From: Brachionus plicatilis
Lineage: Eukaryota > Rotifera > Eurotatoria > Ploima > Brachionidae
Length of the DNA: 64,000 nt
Direction of reading: 5' to 3'
NCBI GenBank assembly: GCA_010279815.1
Contig: QEOQ01000559.1
Location: forward strand, 471,163-535,162
Both the position numbers and the translations under genes were made by a program. The notes below the pieces were generated by a model, which had not been told where the DNA came from, did no database searches, and was given only the letters and a program-made list of their open reading frames with translations. Positions 11,101 through 23,303 of this stretch are shown here, piece after piece (position 1 is the stretch's first letter; the number at the start of each line of letters is the position of its first letter).

Positions 11101-14100
11101 CAAACATTTTTAAATGCGCAATTAAATTTCATCGCAGATTTTTAATTCTTTTAATATTTCAAAGCTTTATTTTTAAACTTTTGAAAAAGGATTGTAATTT
11201 ATAAAAATGCAATGAAATTTAATTGCGCATTTAAAAATGTTTGAGCAAGATTGAGCGCTTGAAATTTGATCAAAAATTTTACTTTGCTAACTTTAAGCAA
11301 CTTGAAAGCAACTTTTTTGCAATAAGAAAAAAAAGACTAAAACCCTAACTTTAAAAAAAATTATTTTATTAAATTAATTCAATAAAAATTAAACAAATTC
11401 CATAAAAAACAAAAATCCCATTGACAAATCATAAATTAAATCCTATTGTGTCCACAATCACCCCTCAAAAACTTCTTAAAGAATTTTCCTCGAAACCGAT
11501 TTTGATAAAAATGCAAAAGCTGGTTTGCGACGTTTTTAACATCGAGCTCGATCATCAGAAAAGATCTTCAGTTCTGAAGCATTTTTCGAGCGAAAAGAAT
11601 GTTAAAAATAAGTCTGCAAGAGAAACATCGCGAACTTTAAACTTTGAAGAAGATCCTCACAACGAATTCAGAAGATAAATGTAAAATAATTTTGTAGGAT
11701 AATCGACAAAACATCTCTGATAAAACTATTTTTATGACTAACATATCCTTTATTTTGGCGCTTCTAGTGTCAAGCAAAATTTTTGCCAGACTTACTGCAT
11801 AACTTTGGCTCTGACTCAGAACAAAAAAAAAAAAAAAAGAAAACGAGGAAACAAAAATTGTGTCTATTTACCGTATTGATTAAACCATCCTCCGCTCTCA
11901 TATGTAATAAGAATCCTTTGATATTCATGATTGGCCCATTCGATCACTTTGATCACATTGTTCAAATTGAAATTTCTGCCGCCATGTCCTTGCCGCATGT
12001 ACATCAAATTGTTGAGCATAGTCCCAAAGCTAAATATGCCCGCTTCGGTAGGCGCAAGCGACTTTTTCAGATAAGCCTCGGGACTAATGAAAGTGTCCAG
12101 GCCGAGGTAAAAAAAAGGCCCGCACACATCTCCAGTGATGGCCACGCGGGCACTCGCCGAGCCCGGCACAAACGACCAAATCTGCTGCAGCGGCAAAATA
12201 AACGTCTGATTGGTAACTATCTCAAATTCGGACACCATCCGCGGCATATTCACCAAACTTAGCAAATAGGGCGAGTGAAACACATTGGTCACTCCTTCAT
12301 AATACACTTGCATGGTGCCCATGTACGTGTCTCGATTGGCGCCGGTCAAAGCGTCAATTCTCACTTGAATAGTGCCGGAACGTCTCGCCACTATCGGTAT
12401 GTGCACACGTCTGGACTCGCCCGGCTGTATGATCACCAGGACATGGTGCTCGCCGGTGCTCAATCGCGGCGCAAAGCTCGACACCAGACCGTCCCGTTCC
12501 ACATTCACAAAACGATAGTCGTCCGACGGCTGCAGTATTATCAAGCCCTCGATCCGACTCGACTGAAAGTTGAACACGTCCACACGCACCCCCACCTGCT
12601 CGCCCAGTCTGCACTCGGGCGGCATCTCTACCTGCACATAAAACTGTCTCGTAGTGGATATACGACCGGGCACTTTTAGCACGCCAAAGCCGCTGAGGCG
12701 CGACATGGCAAACGCGCCCACCACATAATCAGCAATGTCCTTGGACACCTCGGCCCGGAACTGGACGCGTCCGTCCGGCAACGTGAACGAGTCCTTCCAC
12801 AGCCAGCTGAGACGGTAGATGCGCTCGATCTTGGGCTGGAAGCGCTCGTGCAGCGGCCTAAAGTACGCCCGGTCCTGTGCGCACCCGGTCTCGTCCGAGC
12901 AGTCGCGCTCGCACTGGCACACCCGGTCGCACCGCTGCTGTGCCGAATAGCACGACGAGCCGTCCACGCACGCCGCCAGACCCGACTCGTTGCAAGTGAG
13001 ACGCGCTTCGGACAAACTATCGAACAATGCCACGTCGCTGAACACCACTAGGCCCGTGTACGCAAAAGTGGACGCGGCGTCGTACGCGTACGATTGAGAG
13101 GCAAAAAAAAATCGATCGGACGCAAAGCCCAACTCGGCGTTCCACGTTTGGTACACGCTGGTGTTGGCATTGGTGTCAAATGTGTACAATTCGTCGTAGA
13201 GCATTAGCTCGGTGATTATGTTGCCGCCGTTGTATAAACGCACAATGGACTCGTCTAGCGCTGCCAGGCCGACAAATGACTGGGGCGATGCGTAGGCGAG
13301 TATTTCGACGGTGTCGCCGGTGAAGTCTTTGCGTCGATTTATCGTCATGTTTACTTTGTTTTGAATGGTGGAGGCGTTCACGTGAAAGTTGTACGAGTCG
13401 GCGACCAGTTCGCCGTCGTACTTGATGTAGTAGGCGACGATGTGAGCGGAGGGCACCATTTCGCGCGTTAGACCCACTGCGAACGTTTTTTGTTTGTTGT
13501 TCATTTTGAGGACGTCGGTGTGGACTATGCGGCTGGACGACACAATGTGGTATTGGACTTGGTCGACTGGTTGGCTGACGCGCACCGTGAATATCATGAA
13601 GTCGCCCACTTGAGGATTGGTGGTGCTTGAGGTGACGAATATGAAGCTGTTGGTGGGAGATTTGTAGCGGATGGCGCGCTCTCTCACCACCGTTTGCGGG
13701 TCCTCGAAGTCGTTCTCGACAAAGCTGGCTATTAGGCTCACGTACTGGGTGTTTGGGTCGGGCGTGAACGAGAACTTGCATATGCTGGTGGTGGGGTCTA
13801 TGGAGAGAAATTGTTGATTGGAAAAGGACGAGCCGCCGCTGGTTTCGACGCGGAGGCGCACGTAGCTGTTGGCGATGCGGTCGGGTGGCAATGGCGTGCC
13901 GTCTTGCTGCGACACGGCTATGTACGTGGTGTAGGGCATGCGCGGCTTGAAGGCTTTGGGCTGGTCGCCAAGAAATTTGAGCTGTATGCGCGGGTCGTAC
14001 AGAGTGGTGATGAACGATCCGTTGCTTTTTTCGTTAAAGTACGGATCGTCCACTTGGGCTTCGACGAACACTTCGAGTTCGTTTAGAGACGATTGGCCGC

Positions 14101-17100
14101 TGATTGCCAACAGTTCGCTCATGCTAAAGTGAAAGTCGACCACGCCGTTAAATTGTTCGATGTAGCGTTCCAGGTACGGATAGCCGTCCAAGTCGTGAAT
14201 GCTAACCATGGCTGGTTTTACTATTGCTTTTATTCGACATGTGCCAAACACTGCTCGGCCCGTTGTATAACTTTTAAAATTGAAAAATTTAATTGTTTTA
14301 ATCCACATTAAATTGTTTAATCATCACACTAAAAAATCTTATCACCACATAGAAGTGATTTAAAAACACATAAAAATTATTTATTGCCACATTGACGTAT
14401 TTTAGTACAATATTTAAATTGATTTAATAACACATAAAAATTATTTATTGCCACATTGACGTATTTTAGTACAATATTTAAATTGATTTAATAACACATA
14501 AAAATTATTTATTGCCACATTGTGAGTTGAGTGAAAGATATAACAGGGCAGGACTTAGTAATTATGTTCCATTGGTTCTAAGGTTAGTGGAAGAATATAA
14601 CAAAGGTTTCGAATCAAGATACATCGAGTGCCCAACTACATTGTGTAATTGCTACCTTGCTATTTCATCTTTTTTTCCTGAATTATCAAAAACTTAAAAT
14701 ATGTATTCTGTTACTCTCTATCAAATTTAACTAATTTTAATTTTTAATATTTCTCTATTTTTTAACTTATTTTATTTTACTTTATTTTTTTAAAATTTTA
14801 TATTTCTATTCTATTTTATTTAACTTTATTTTGATTAATCTGAAGGAGCTTTAGCTCGGTACAGATACACAAATAAATAATAATATAGCTAATTAATTGA
14901 AGTTAAAAAAAAGCTATTAACAAAATAGCTACATTTTATTGATTGTTAAATAATTAAATTTAAAAATTATCTATAATACAAAAAAAATCAATATTTCATA
15001 ATTAAAGAGAAATTATTCAATCATTTTTGTTTGGTTTGCTATTTTGGTGGTATTAAAAACTGTCCTAGTTTAGTTGGGGGTCGGTTCTTGTGAGATAATA
15101 AATTAAAACCTTAAAAAATGTTTGATTTTTTTCACAGCTTCGCTTAATTCGTCAATCGAAGACATTTTAATTTATTTAAACTTTTTTAGCTTGATACAAA
15201 TAAATAAATAATTTTAATTTTAATATTTTCTACTTTTTAACTTATATTATTTTTACTTAATTTTTTTCTTATTTTTATTTTTATTTTATTTTATTTAACT
15301 TTATTTTTATTTATTTTTTCTTATAGTCCGAAGGAGCTAAGCTCAATACAGAATTACAAATAAATAATAAATATAAGTAAATAATAGATAAAAATGTTTA
15401 ATCACCACATTGATATCTTATTAGCACATTAAACTATTTTTGTCTTTTTTTTTTTATTTTTCTGAAAAATTTTAGAATTTTTTTTTAATTTTACGAAAAT
15501 TATGGTGATTTATTTTAAAGAATCTAATTTTAAAAAATTATTTAATTTATCCATTTAACTTATTTATTTTAATAATTAAATAAATGCTTAAAGGAGCTTT
15601 AGTTCGGTAAAGATAAACAAATAACATTATTTAAAAAAATACTACTAAAATATGCGAATTTGTAGTCATTTGAAATAGTATTATTTTTTTAATAAATTAA
15701 TATTTATTTATTTATTAATTAGAAGTTTAAATTTACATTTGGATCTAAAAAAATAATCAAAGTAAAATCATGTGATAAAACTAAATATTAATGAATTTTT
15801 ATTTTCAAAATATTAAAATTTGAGGACTATCATTGATCAAAAGTCAATAAATGACTTTACGAATCTGCATTAGTCTAAGTCAAAGCTGGTTTTCTAAATT
15901 TTTTACAAATTACTTTTGATAAATAATTGAAGTAATTCTACTTGATTAAAATGTCCAAAAAAAAAGTCTTTTTAACTTTTCGGGTCTTAAGGATAAAAAA
16001 AGATCTTTTATTGTTTAAAGTCATAAAAGTATTAATTATATTTGTAAATTTTTTGTTTATAACAGAACGTCTCATAACTCAGTTTAGTCAGGCTCACTTA
16101 GTCTAACTAGAGGTTTTCGGATTAAAACAACAAAAGTTGAAACAAAAACTTAATCCAAACACGAGATCTCGAATCTTTCTCTTAATTATTTTATTACGAT
16201 TTTTAATTAATGGTAAAATAAATCTTTATAAAAATTTAAATCACATTTTTGCTAAAAAAAATTAGGCGACGGAATCCTGAAGTTCATTAAGATATAATAA
16301 TTTAGAAAAATTTGAATAACTATCTTACTATAAGCAATAATTTAGTTCTGTAATATGCTTAATGTTTAAGTAACTTTACTTAGTCTGAAAATATGTGTCT
16401 GCAAAAACCCTGCAATGTACTTGCATGTTTGATTAGAATACTTTTTAATGGCATGCAAAATGCAGAAAATTGCAGAGTATTTTGTTTTTTTTTTAAATGA
16501 AAACAAACTTTTGGGAAAAGATTAAAACTTAAATAATTTCTTATTCTTCAGTCTGAAATTGCATAAAATTAGTGATTTTAATTTTTTTTTGTTTAAAAAT
16601 TACTTTAATTTAATTCCAAAAAAATATACATTAAAACCCATTAAATTTTTGGTTTATTTGACACATCTAAAATAATACAGTACAATTTAAAGCTAACTTG
16701 TACATTTCCTTTCCACGACTCTTTCTTTTCCTCATCTCTTTTTAAAGGAAAAGTTGAGGAAGAGTCGAGAAACAAAATGCGTACAAGTTAATTTTAATTT
16801 GTACTGTTATTGCTTAAAATTTTGATTTTTAAATATATAATATAATATTGCATAAAATAAAACATTATTGGTAAAAAAAAAATTAAATTAGAGTTGATAA
16901 TGGAAGGACTTAAAAAAATTTGGCCTTTCTGGTGCTAAATTACCTCTTTTAGTTAAAAAAAGTTATTTCAAATAATGTTATTTTTTTCAAATTTTAATAT
17001 TTATTTATTAGAAGATTTAAATTTAGAGAATATTTATGGTTTAAAATAATTTTTTTTTAAAAGTGACCTAAAACTGTGTAAAACCCAAAAAATTTTACTA

Positions 17101-18118
17101 AAAATTCAGTGAAAATTTTTTGTTATTAATCCTAACTTTTACCCTAATAAACTTATTAAAATTGAACTAACGAAATTTTTTAATTGACAATTTGGTCAGA
17201 AAATTGACTCTCATAATTTAAGCAAGCATTTTCCTTCAATTTTTTTATCTTTACTGACTAAAGTTATTTTAAAATTGAAAAAAGTTAATCTTATTTTTAA
17301 CTTAAAAGGCGAGTAATTAAAATAATGGACAAAAAAAATAATTACTTTGCTACCACAACTCCGCTGATTGCTGGCGAAGTGGTCAAAAAATAGTGCGGCA
17401 TGCTCACATTCACCTCATACTTCCATTGATAAAATTCAAACATTTCGAAACTCCTGGTTGCCTCGTACCCCATTACCGAGCATTTGACAGTGTGAACACC
17501 AGGCGGTGGAGCATCATTGAAAATGTAAGACAGACTCACCACCCCTGCATTTGTCTGCACGTTTTCCCATCTTTTAATGATGATACCACTAGGCGCTATT
17601 ATAAAAACATCCATGGTTCCCAAATAGGCACTCAGGTCCGGATACATGGGAATACATCGAAAGCGCAGAATAGATTCATGTCTGTAATCAGGCCTTTCTA
17701 GCTGAACAATAATAGAGACAGCTTTTTGCTCGAAAATGATGCTCTTTTGGTCTGAAAAAGTGGTCTCACCAGTGGGCAGCTTGCCTTGGACCCGGAGATA
17801 ATAGTTCGCTTGGCGAATATTGTTCGGCATTGTCATGGCTATTGTGTTAGGCACATTGGGCAAAAATTCCTGAATGCCAGACACAATTTCTTGCTCATCT
17901 GTGAAAATCAAGGCCTTGACCATCAAATTGTTCCAGTGTTTGTTCATGATGGTGCAGCTAATGCGTATTTTTTCAGCAGGACGCACAACCCTGGGTGCCA
18001 CAATCATGTAAGATGGTTCACGAATTGAGTACTCGGGCACAGAGTACAATGAACTTTGACAGGTTACATGGCCGATGTGATACAGTGCTATGAATATGAC
18101 AATTTGTTTCACAAGCAT
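8199..18118 (-). CDS. Mcr: Macroglobulin complement-related (Mcr-like) TEP/alpha-2-macroglobulin family protein, 3 exons
   Basis: Coding exons are 18118-17346, 14270-11872 and 9763-8199, with GT-AG introns of 3075 and 2108 bp and compatible phases. They give about 1578 aa. Residues 1-20 form a signal peptide (MLVKQIVIFIALYHIGHVTC); I chose this ATG over the one at 18211 for that reason. Alpha-2-macroglobulin domains follow. A 38-residue LDL-receptor class A module with six Cys and the DCSDETGC signature occupies about 684-721, where other family members have the bait region. The expected thioester site near residue 998 reads SLAPTEAGIFSFG, with no GCGEQ, so no thioester can form. Complement-like helical and receptor-binding domains follow. 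The tail ends in a hydrophobic segment, either a membrane anchor or a GPI signal. LDLa plus loss of thioester is the hallmark of insect Mcr, a septate-junction and phagocytosis protein. Introns host transposons at 10098-10937 and elsewhere. Confidence 0.9.
10098..10937 (+). mobile_element. Merlin-like element with GGTCAC iterons, in Mcr intron 2
   Basis: The left end is GGGTATTGCAATATGTGACC; the right end, complemented, is GGGTCTATTGCAATATGTGA. Inverted similarity extends about 90 bp on each side, broken by a 22-bp gap. An exact 8-bp duplication TTAGATTT lies at 10090-10097 and 10938-10945. GGTCAC/GTGACC words recur many times in each arm. Inside, a decayed ORF from ATG 10453 begins MNIQESEEFK, similar to ESEEYK in the 44221 ORF. 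It continues in a shifted frame with FCANKNCKSFGKAL, and later has a C2H2-type finger (CPHCGNYF...LKLHISKKH). It has stops and a frameshift, so it is non-autonomous. Confidence 0.8.
11024..11316. mobile_element. Palindromic MITE in Mcr intron 2
   Basis: About 110 bp at each end are near-perfect inverted copies (for example CAAGCGCTCAATCTTGCTCA on the left and its complement on the right), separated by about 75 bp. The outer ends carry AAAAGTTGCT / AGCAACTTTT. No ORF is present and no unambiguous target duplication was found. The transcript of this intron could form a long hairpin. Confidence 0.7.
11421..11678 (+). CDS. Small hypothetical ORF in Mcr intron 2, opposite strand
   Basis: An 85-codon ORF runs MTNHKLNPIVSTITPQKLLK... 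to a stop at 11678 and contains VCDVFNIELDHQKRSSVLKH. The central part is GC-richer than the surrounding intron, as in real exons here. I do not recognise the family. It could be a nested short gene, one exon of a longer one, or chance. It lies antisense within the host intron. Confidence is low. Confidence 0.25.
   Translation: MTNHKLNPIVSTITPQKLLKEFSSKPILIKMQKLVCDVFNIELDHQKRSSVLKHFSSEKNVKNKSARETSRTLNFEEDPHNEFRR
14354..14520. repeat. 64-bp tandem repeat, ~2.6 copies
   Basis: The word CACATAAAAATTATTTATTG recurs at 14367, 14431 and 14495, an exact 64-bp period. Intervening sequence is identical (CCACATTGACGTATTTTAGT...). It lies in Mcr intron 1 just upstream of exon 2. Confidence 0.85.
14521..14884 (+). 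pseudogene. 5'-truncated LINE tail (reverse-transcriptase ORF C-terminus + 3' UTR)
   Basis: An open frame ends at 14697 (YVPLVLRLVEEYNKGFESRY...) and resembles the last residues of LINE ORF2 copies at 36.6 kb (LLVEEY) and near 29.9 kb (same VEEY/GFESRYIEC-type sequence, decayed). It is followed by a T-rich 3' region ending in GAAGGAGCTTTAGCTCGG, a unit that recurs at 15328, 15591 and, inverted, 49185. This is a decayed retroposon end inside Mcr intron 1. Confidence 0.5.
15320..15366 (+). repeat. LINE 3'-end unit (GAAGGAGC...)
   Basis: TCCGAAGGAGCTAAGCTCAA and the following ACAAATAAATAATAAATA match the unit at 14841-14884. A further diverged copy lies at about 15586-15622 (AAAGGAGCTTTAGTTCGG). 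These look like repeated 3' ends of one LINE or SINE family, inserted close together in Mcr intron 1. Confidence 0.5.
15623..16677. other. AT-rich part of Mcr intron 1
   Basis: No gene or complete repeat is recognised. Short CTGCAAAA/TGCAGA-rich words near 16390-16480 resemble part of the palindromic element at 35341-35694. Confidence 0.4.
16678..16806. mobile_element. Short palindromic MITE (CAGTACAA termini)
   Basis: The left end CAGTACAATTTAAAGCTAAC and the complemented right end CAGTACAAATTAAAATTAAC share about 30 bp, and the interior is also self-complementary (CGACTCTT...AAGAGTCG). A TA precedes the left end; the right flank is TT, so the TA duplication is imperfect. A half-copy with the same end lies at about 45378-45420. 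The CAGT start suggests Tc1/mariner relationship. Confidence 0.6.
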
Positions 18119-19028
18119 TGGATATTGTTTTAGGTTGATGTGTTTTACCGATCTGATTTTGATAGGTATAAGTACTGGTTTAAAAAAAAAAAAATTTTTT
18201 TTTAAGTTCATTCATTTATTTAGGTCAGTTATCTTTGTGAAAGGTAATCAAAAGGTAATGACATAAATTTATTTACCTGAATGTCAAATTATGACCTGTG
18301 AATTTTTTGTGTATTTTTTGTGCATTTTGTGCATATTTCACAGAGTAAATACGGAACATTTTTTTTGACCGATTAATTGAATTGCTAAATTTGAATTTTA
18401 TTTTTGGATGGCAAAAAGTTATTAAAAATTTAAATTTTTTTAAAAAAAATTTATTGTCATTTAAGGAATAGATTTTTATTTTTAAATTAGAATCTCAAAT
18501 TAAGATTAAAATGAAAAAGAAAAAACAATTAAAAAAAACTTTTATGGTCGTCAAGTTAACTTTTTTTAGAATAATATTCTCACGTAATTTTTAAGAGTTG
18601 ATAAAATGATAAAATAATTAAAATTTTCCAAAAATCTACTAAAATATAGGCAAAATGTAGAAAATTTTACATTTTTGAATTTTCATATTTTTTAATTTTT
18701 TGTGCAATATTTCATAAAGTTTTTATATTTACTTTAGTAACTAAATAATTAGGAAGAGATTTTTTTTATTTTTTCAAATATTGCACAAAAAAAATATAAA
18801 TATGAAAATGTTAAAATGTAAAATTATTTTCATTTTACCAAAAATCAAAATTGTAAATGAAAAAAATTAATTTCACTTTTTTTTTTAAATTTTTTTAGTC
18901 ATCATTCTAAAAAATCCCACTTTTTTTTCTTAAATACAACCTTTAAATTATTTGAATTTCTTTTAAGATACTTTCTTTAAAGTAAACAGATATTTTCACT
19001 AAAACAAGGCTCATTTTGATAAACACTC
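18119..19028. other. Upstream region of Mcr-like gene
   Basis: AT-rich DNA without a recognised gene. It should contain the promoter and 5' leader of the gene transcribed leftward from about 18.1-18.3 kb. No convincing TATA or initiator motif stands out from the background composition. Confidence 0.35.
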
Positions 19029-20122
19029 AACCCACACTCAAAACGAAATTTTTTTGAGTGACAATATTGAAAAATTTAAAGATTTTTTTTTTAATGGCAA
19101 AATATATAAAATTAAATTTTAAAAATCTTGAAATATTTTTTAATCTTGAATTCTTTATTTAATAAGACTAAAGTTAGTAAAAACAGTCGGTTTGAGCCCG
19201 ATTTATTTTTAGTCTTGAACTTTTTAAAAAAATATTTTTGTGTTACAACAATAGCTTTATTAATTTTGAAATTAAAAAATTAATTTTTTGGACTCGTCTT
19301 ACATTTTGTTGATAATTTTAATAAATTATTTTATGAAAAAACTTGATTGAAGCGAATTTTTTTCCCTTATTAAATTGATAAAATAATGTTGTGTGAAGTT
19401 AAAAAAAATTAAAACTTTAAAAATCTTGTTGCTTTGTTTCATGAGATTAAAAACTTGTTATTAAAATTCAATATTATGAGACATGTATAATTTCATCATT
19501 ATTAGTAATAAACTCTGCGAATAAATCAGAAATTAAATTGGAATATATCACACGCCAACCACACGGCTCTAATAATTTTCGTAATCAGCTTGAAAGTTTA
19601 ATTTTTTCAGTAAATTTATTTTTATTTCAGTAATAAATCTGAATAAGGTCACTCGTTCGAAATGTGTAGTAAAAATTAAAAATCAAATTATTTTTATTTA
19701 CAGTACTGATTCGTCAAGTGGAATTTACGTAAAATTACGTAAAATTATTTTTCTTTGGCCAAAAAATGGCCGAAATTTTGTAAATTTTGGTAAATTTTCA
19801 CTCAAAAAAAATTCAGAGTTTCTATTGCTTTTTTTTGACAAAAAAGAAATTTACGAAAATTTACGTAAAATTACGTAAAATATCGTAAATTTACCTTATT
19901 TTGTTTTTTTTTCCTTATTTTGTAATTTTAAGTAAATTCCACTTGACGAATCAGTATATATTTGTGTTTTATTTTGATTTTTTTTCCAATGAATAATTTT
20001 TAAAAATATTTAAAATTAATTATATTTTCATCAATTTCTAATTTTTAAACATCATGAAGTTATTTTGTAAATAATATTGATAAATTTTGTCACTCAAAAA
20101 AATTTCGCTTTGAGTGTGAGTT
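19029..20122. mobile_element. DNA transposon remnant with CACTCA-rich inverted ends
   Basis: The left arm (AACCCACACTCAAAACGAAA, then TTTTTTTGAGTGACAA) is the inverted counterpart of the right arm ending at 20122, about 40 bp with few mismatches. Further CACTCA words lie just outside at 20150-20185. The interior has no ORF and contains a second, nested element at 19706-19954. Confidence 0.6.
19706..19954. mobile_element. Tc1/mariner-like MITE nested in the 19.0-20.1 kb element
   Basis: Inverted ends begin CTGATTCGTCAAGTGGAATT, with TA on both sides (19704-19705, 19955-19956). The arms contain repeated ACGTAAAATTACGT words. There is no ORF. The TA duplication and ACGTAAA content match the elements at 26221, 35285 and 59818 in style but not in terminal sequence. 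Confidence 0.75.
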
Positions 20123-23100
20123 ATGCGTGATTAAGTAAGATTGTTAGTTGAACACTCATCACTCAAAGTCACACTAATACTCACAAAAAAGAACTTGGAA
20201 TTGTCTGTGAGTCAATCAAAATATTATATGAGTATTTTTCCATCAATTTTTTTTCTGCCTGCCTGCCTGCCTAAGGGCTGAATATCTTTCAACTTGAGCA
20301 AAATTAAAAGATATTTTTTATATAAAAATTTAACAATGTGAATAAGACTAAAATTTCAAAATATGAATCTGAAAAACAAATTTATTTATAGAAAAATAAC
20401 ATTTGACCATTGATTATTAAGTTTAAAAAAATTTTTTTTTAAATCTTCAATATTTTCTAAAATACAAAGAAAGAAGTCTTCTTGGTGTTTTTTGAATAAT
20501 TTATAATTATGTGATTAAGTAAATTAGATTGGGATACAAACTCCAAGAATAATGTGTATTGAGTAAGCATTTTAAAAAATATCAAGATACAAAGTGTCAA
20601 AAATTTAAATTTAATGAAAATTTATTCTCGGAAAAAGACAATTAAAAAATCGATTAAATGACCCAACCATTGTAATTTTCAAAAAATGTCTTCACTTTTA
20701 ACTTTATAGGCCAAGTTTCAATGGAGATCTGGTATCGTCCTTCTTATTTAATGTTTAGCTCTTTTTAAACACATATAATCAAAAAATCTGCAGGAAAAAA
20801 TCCATTATTTAATTTTTAAAAAACGATTTTCATCTTGCATTTTACAAAGATTCTGTAAAAGACAAGTAGAACTAAACGTATAAACAATTTTATTAAAAGA
20901 TACAAAAAACATAAATTCGAATCTAATTTTTTTATTTTTTTTAATAAGCAGAATAAATTGATTATTTTTTAAAATAACGATACTTAATTTTAGTTTCTAT
21001 GTGCATGAATACAATGCGCAAATAGACCAATTAACTTTTTCACGTAAATTTAAATTTATTTTATCAAATTTTTTTTGAATCTTTTTTAATCAAAAAATTA
21101 AACAAAAATTAATTCTGTAAAAAACTTATACATTTTTAAACAGGAGGGTTCAAACTATATTTTTAAACAATTCTTTAAAAAGTTCCAATCTAAATTTCGT
21201 CTCATTTTAAATATTTAAATTATTTTTTATGTTAAATTCTAAAAAACCAATATAGAATTTTTGAATAAAACCTTTAAAGAATATTTAAAAACTTTTTTAA
21301 TTAATTTTACTGGAATATTTTTGGAAAATTAAAAAATTTAATAGAAGTAAAATTCTTACTATACCATCCTTTCCAAATTTAAATAAAACCTAAGACAATG
21401 TAAGGAACTGGTAGGGGATCAGTTAAAGAATATGAATTAAGTTTTCTGAGATCAAATAATTAAAATTAAATTAATTCAAGCTCTTTTATGAATATTGGAA
21501 AATCCAAACTTGAAACAAGTGGAATTTCTTTCTTTTTCAAATGATTAAATAATTTAAAAATTCTTAGATTCAAGCTCACTTGGATTTTATTTTATAATTC
21601 AAAATTAAATTATTCTTTAATTAAATAAAAAAAATTAAACGAATTTATATAAACTGGAATTAAGTTTTTTTCTCATTTAAAGAATAATTCACTTCTAATG
21701 AAGAACCATATTTAAAAAATCAAAGAAATATTCTTAATTTGAAAGACAACAATTACAATTTATTTATTTATATTTTAATAAATTAAATTAATAAATCCAA
21801 GTCAATGTTTGAATTTACATGTGAGGGAAAAATTTAAGGGATGTTAATTACATGTATTTTTCAAATAATTACTTTTTGTTAAATTTAATTAGTTTTAGTC
21901 AAAAAATAAATAAGCATAAATTTTGGCAGAACTTAATAGAAACAATTGATCAATTATGCAACAAAATAATTAGTTTATGTCTAAAATTTATTTAATGCTA
22001 AATTTAATTAGTTTTATACAAAAATATTTTTATTTGAAAAATTTGTTTGTATTTTTATTTCGTGTGTTAAAAATGACAAAAAATGACCAAAACTGGAAAA
22101 TTTTAGATTTATAAAATGAGTGTAAACAAATGTTTATTTGTTAAATGCGGCAAATATGCAAAGGCACTGATCCCATTGAGATCAAAATTAGAAATTATGA
22201 GAAATCTTCTTATTATTCACATTTTCTTCTCATTTATGATCCCATTGAAATCTAAATTAGAAAATTCCAAATTTCTATTATAATTCTCATTAAATTCTTA
22301 CTTAAGATCATTAACAGATCTAATTGAGAAAAAATTTATTAAGTGAGATTTTAATGAGAAAATATGAGAAGTTTTCAAATATTCTAAAATTTATCTTACA
22401 TAGGATATTTTAGAATTTGCACTATTAATTATTATTTAAATTCTCAATTTAAAAATTTAACTATTTCGATAGAGAATTGGATTAATAAAAAAAATTTTAA
22501 CATCAAGATTTGAATGTACTTTTTTTTTTGATCTATACAGAAATTTTAAAAACTTTAGTATTGTATCAATATCTGTTATGATGCTGTAAAACGTCAACAT
22601 GGGAACTGTCAAAATTTATGATTGATTGATTAATATTTTTTTGTGCTTTTTTTTTGTGTTTTCTATTTAGTTATTTGTAATTTGTTAGAAATTATAGTTA
22701 TAAGCTTTTTTTATTTGAAAAATTAAAGTGTTTTGTCAAAATTTTATTACTTAATTTTTATGATGTAAATTCCCTTTATTTTATTTGTGTTTTGATATTA
22801 GAAATCTTTAATTGTAAGAATTAAATATTAATTTTTTTATCATAATTTCAATTGATCCATTATTGTAAAATAAACCTAAATCAATTATAAAATTTCAATA
22901 AATTTATAAAAAAAAATTAAAATTTCCAATAAAATTCTATCATAAAATATCAGATTAAGATCTTACTCATTATATAACCTAACAATTATTTAATATTTGA
23001 AGATTTTTTTCTTTTTGAGATCAAAATTAGACAAAATGAGAAAAGTCATGAGAAAATGGACCAGAAGCTCTTGAGATTCCAACACGAATCTTCATACATT

Positions 23101-23162
23101 TTTTCTAATGAATCTAAAATTTTTCTAAGTGTAATCCACATTATAACTAAGTTAGATCTATT
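20123..23162. other. Gene-free AT-rich DNA
   Basis: No gene was recognised. A (TGCC)n microsatellite lies at about 20256-20273. The phrase CATTGAGATCAAAATTAGA or variants recurs at about 22172, 22231 and 23018 and marks a diverged dispersed repeat. Confidence 0.4.
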
Positions 23163-23303
23163 ATGAAGAAGAAGAAGAATGAGAACGAGACCTGGGTGAG
23201 CAAGCTGGTTGAAATTCCACTTAAATATATTAAGAATCCTGTTGTGCCTAAAGCTAAAGCTGGTCGAAAGGCAAAACCAAAAAAATGTTTAGATAAGCAA
23301 TAA
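23163..23303 (+). pseudogene. MULE transposase C-terminal fragment
   Basis: A 46-aa frame contains KLVEIPLKYIKNPVVPKAKA followed by GRKAKPKKCLDKQ and a stop. It matches the tail found after the SWIM zinc finger in the MULE remnant at 42.3 kb (HLVTIPFAAKQV...GRPPLAKKAL). The SWIM Cys/His motif itself is missing, so this is the 3' end of a decayed Mutator-like transposase gene. Confidence 0.5.

Noticed and set aside
11783..14311. Plus-strand ORFs of 60-160 codons and minus-strand alternatives over Mcr exon 2
   Set aside because: Shadows of the true frame, as shown by LDLa and macroglobulin motifs in the real one.
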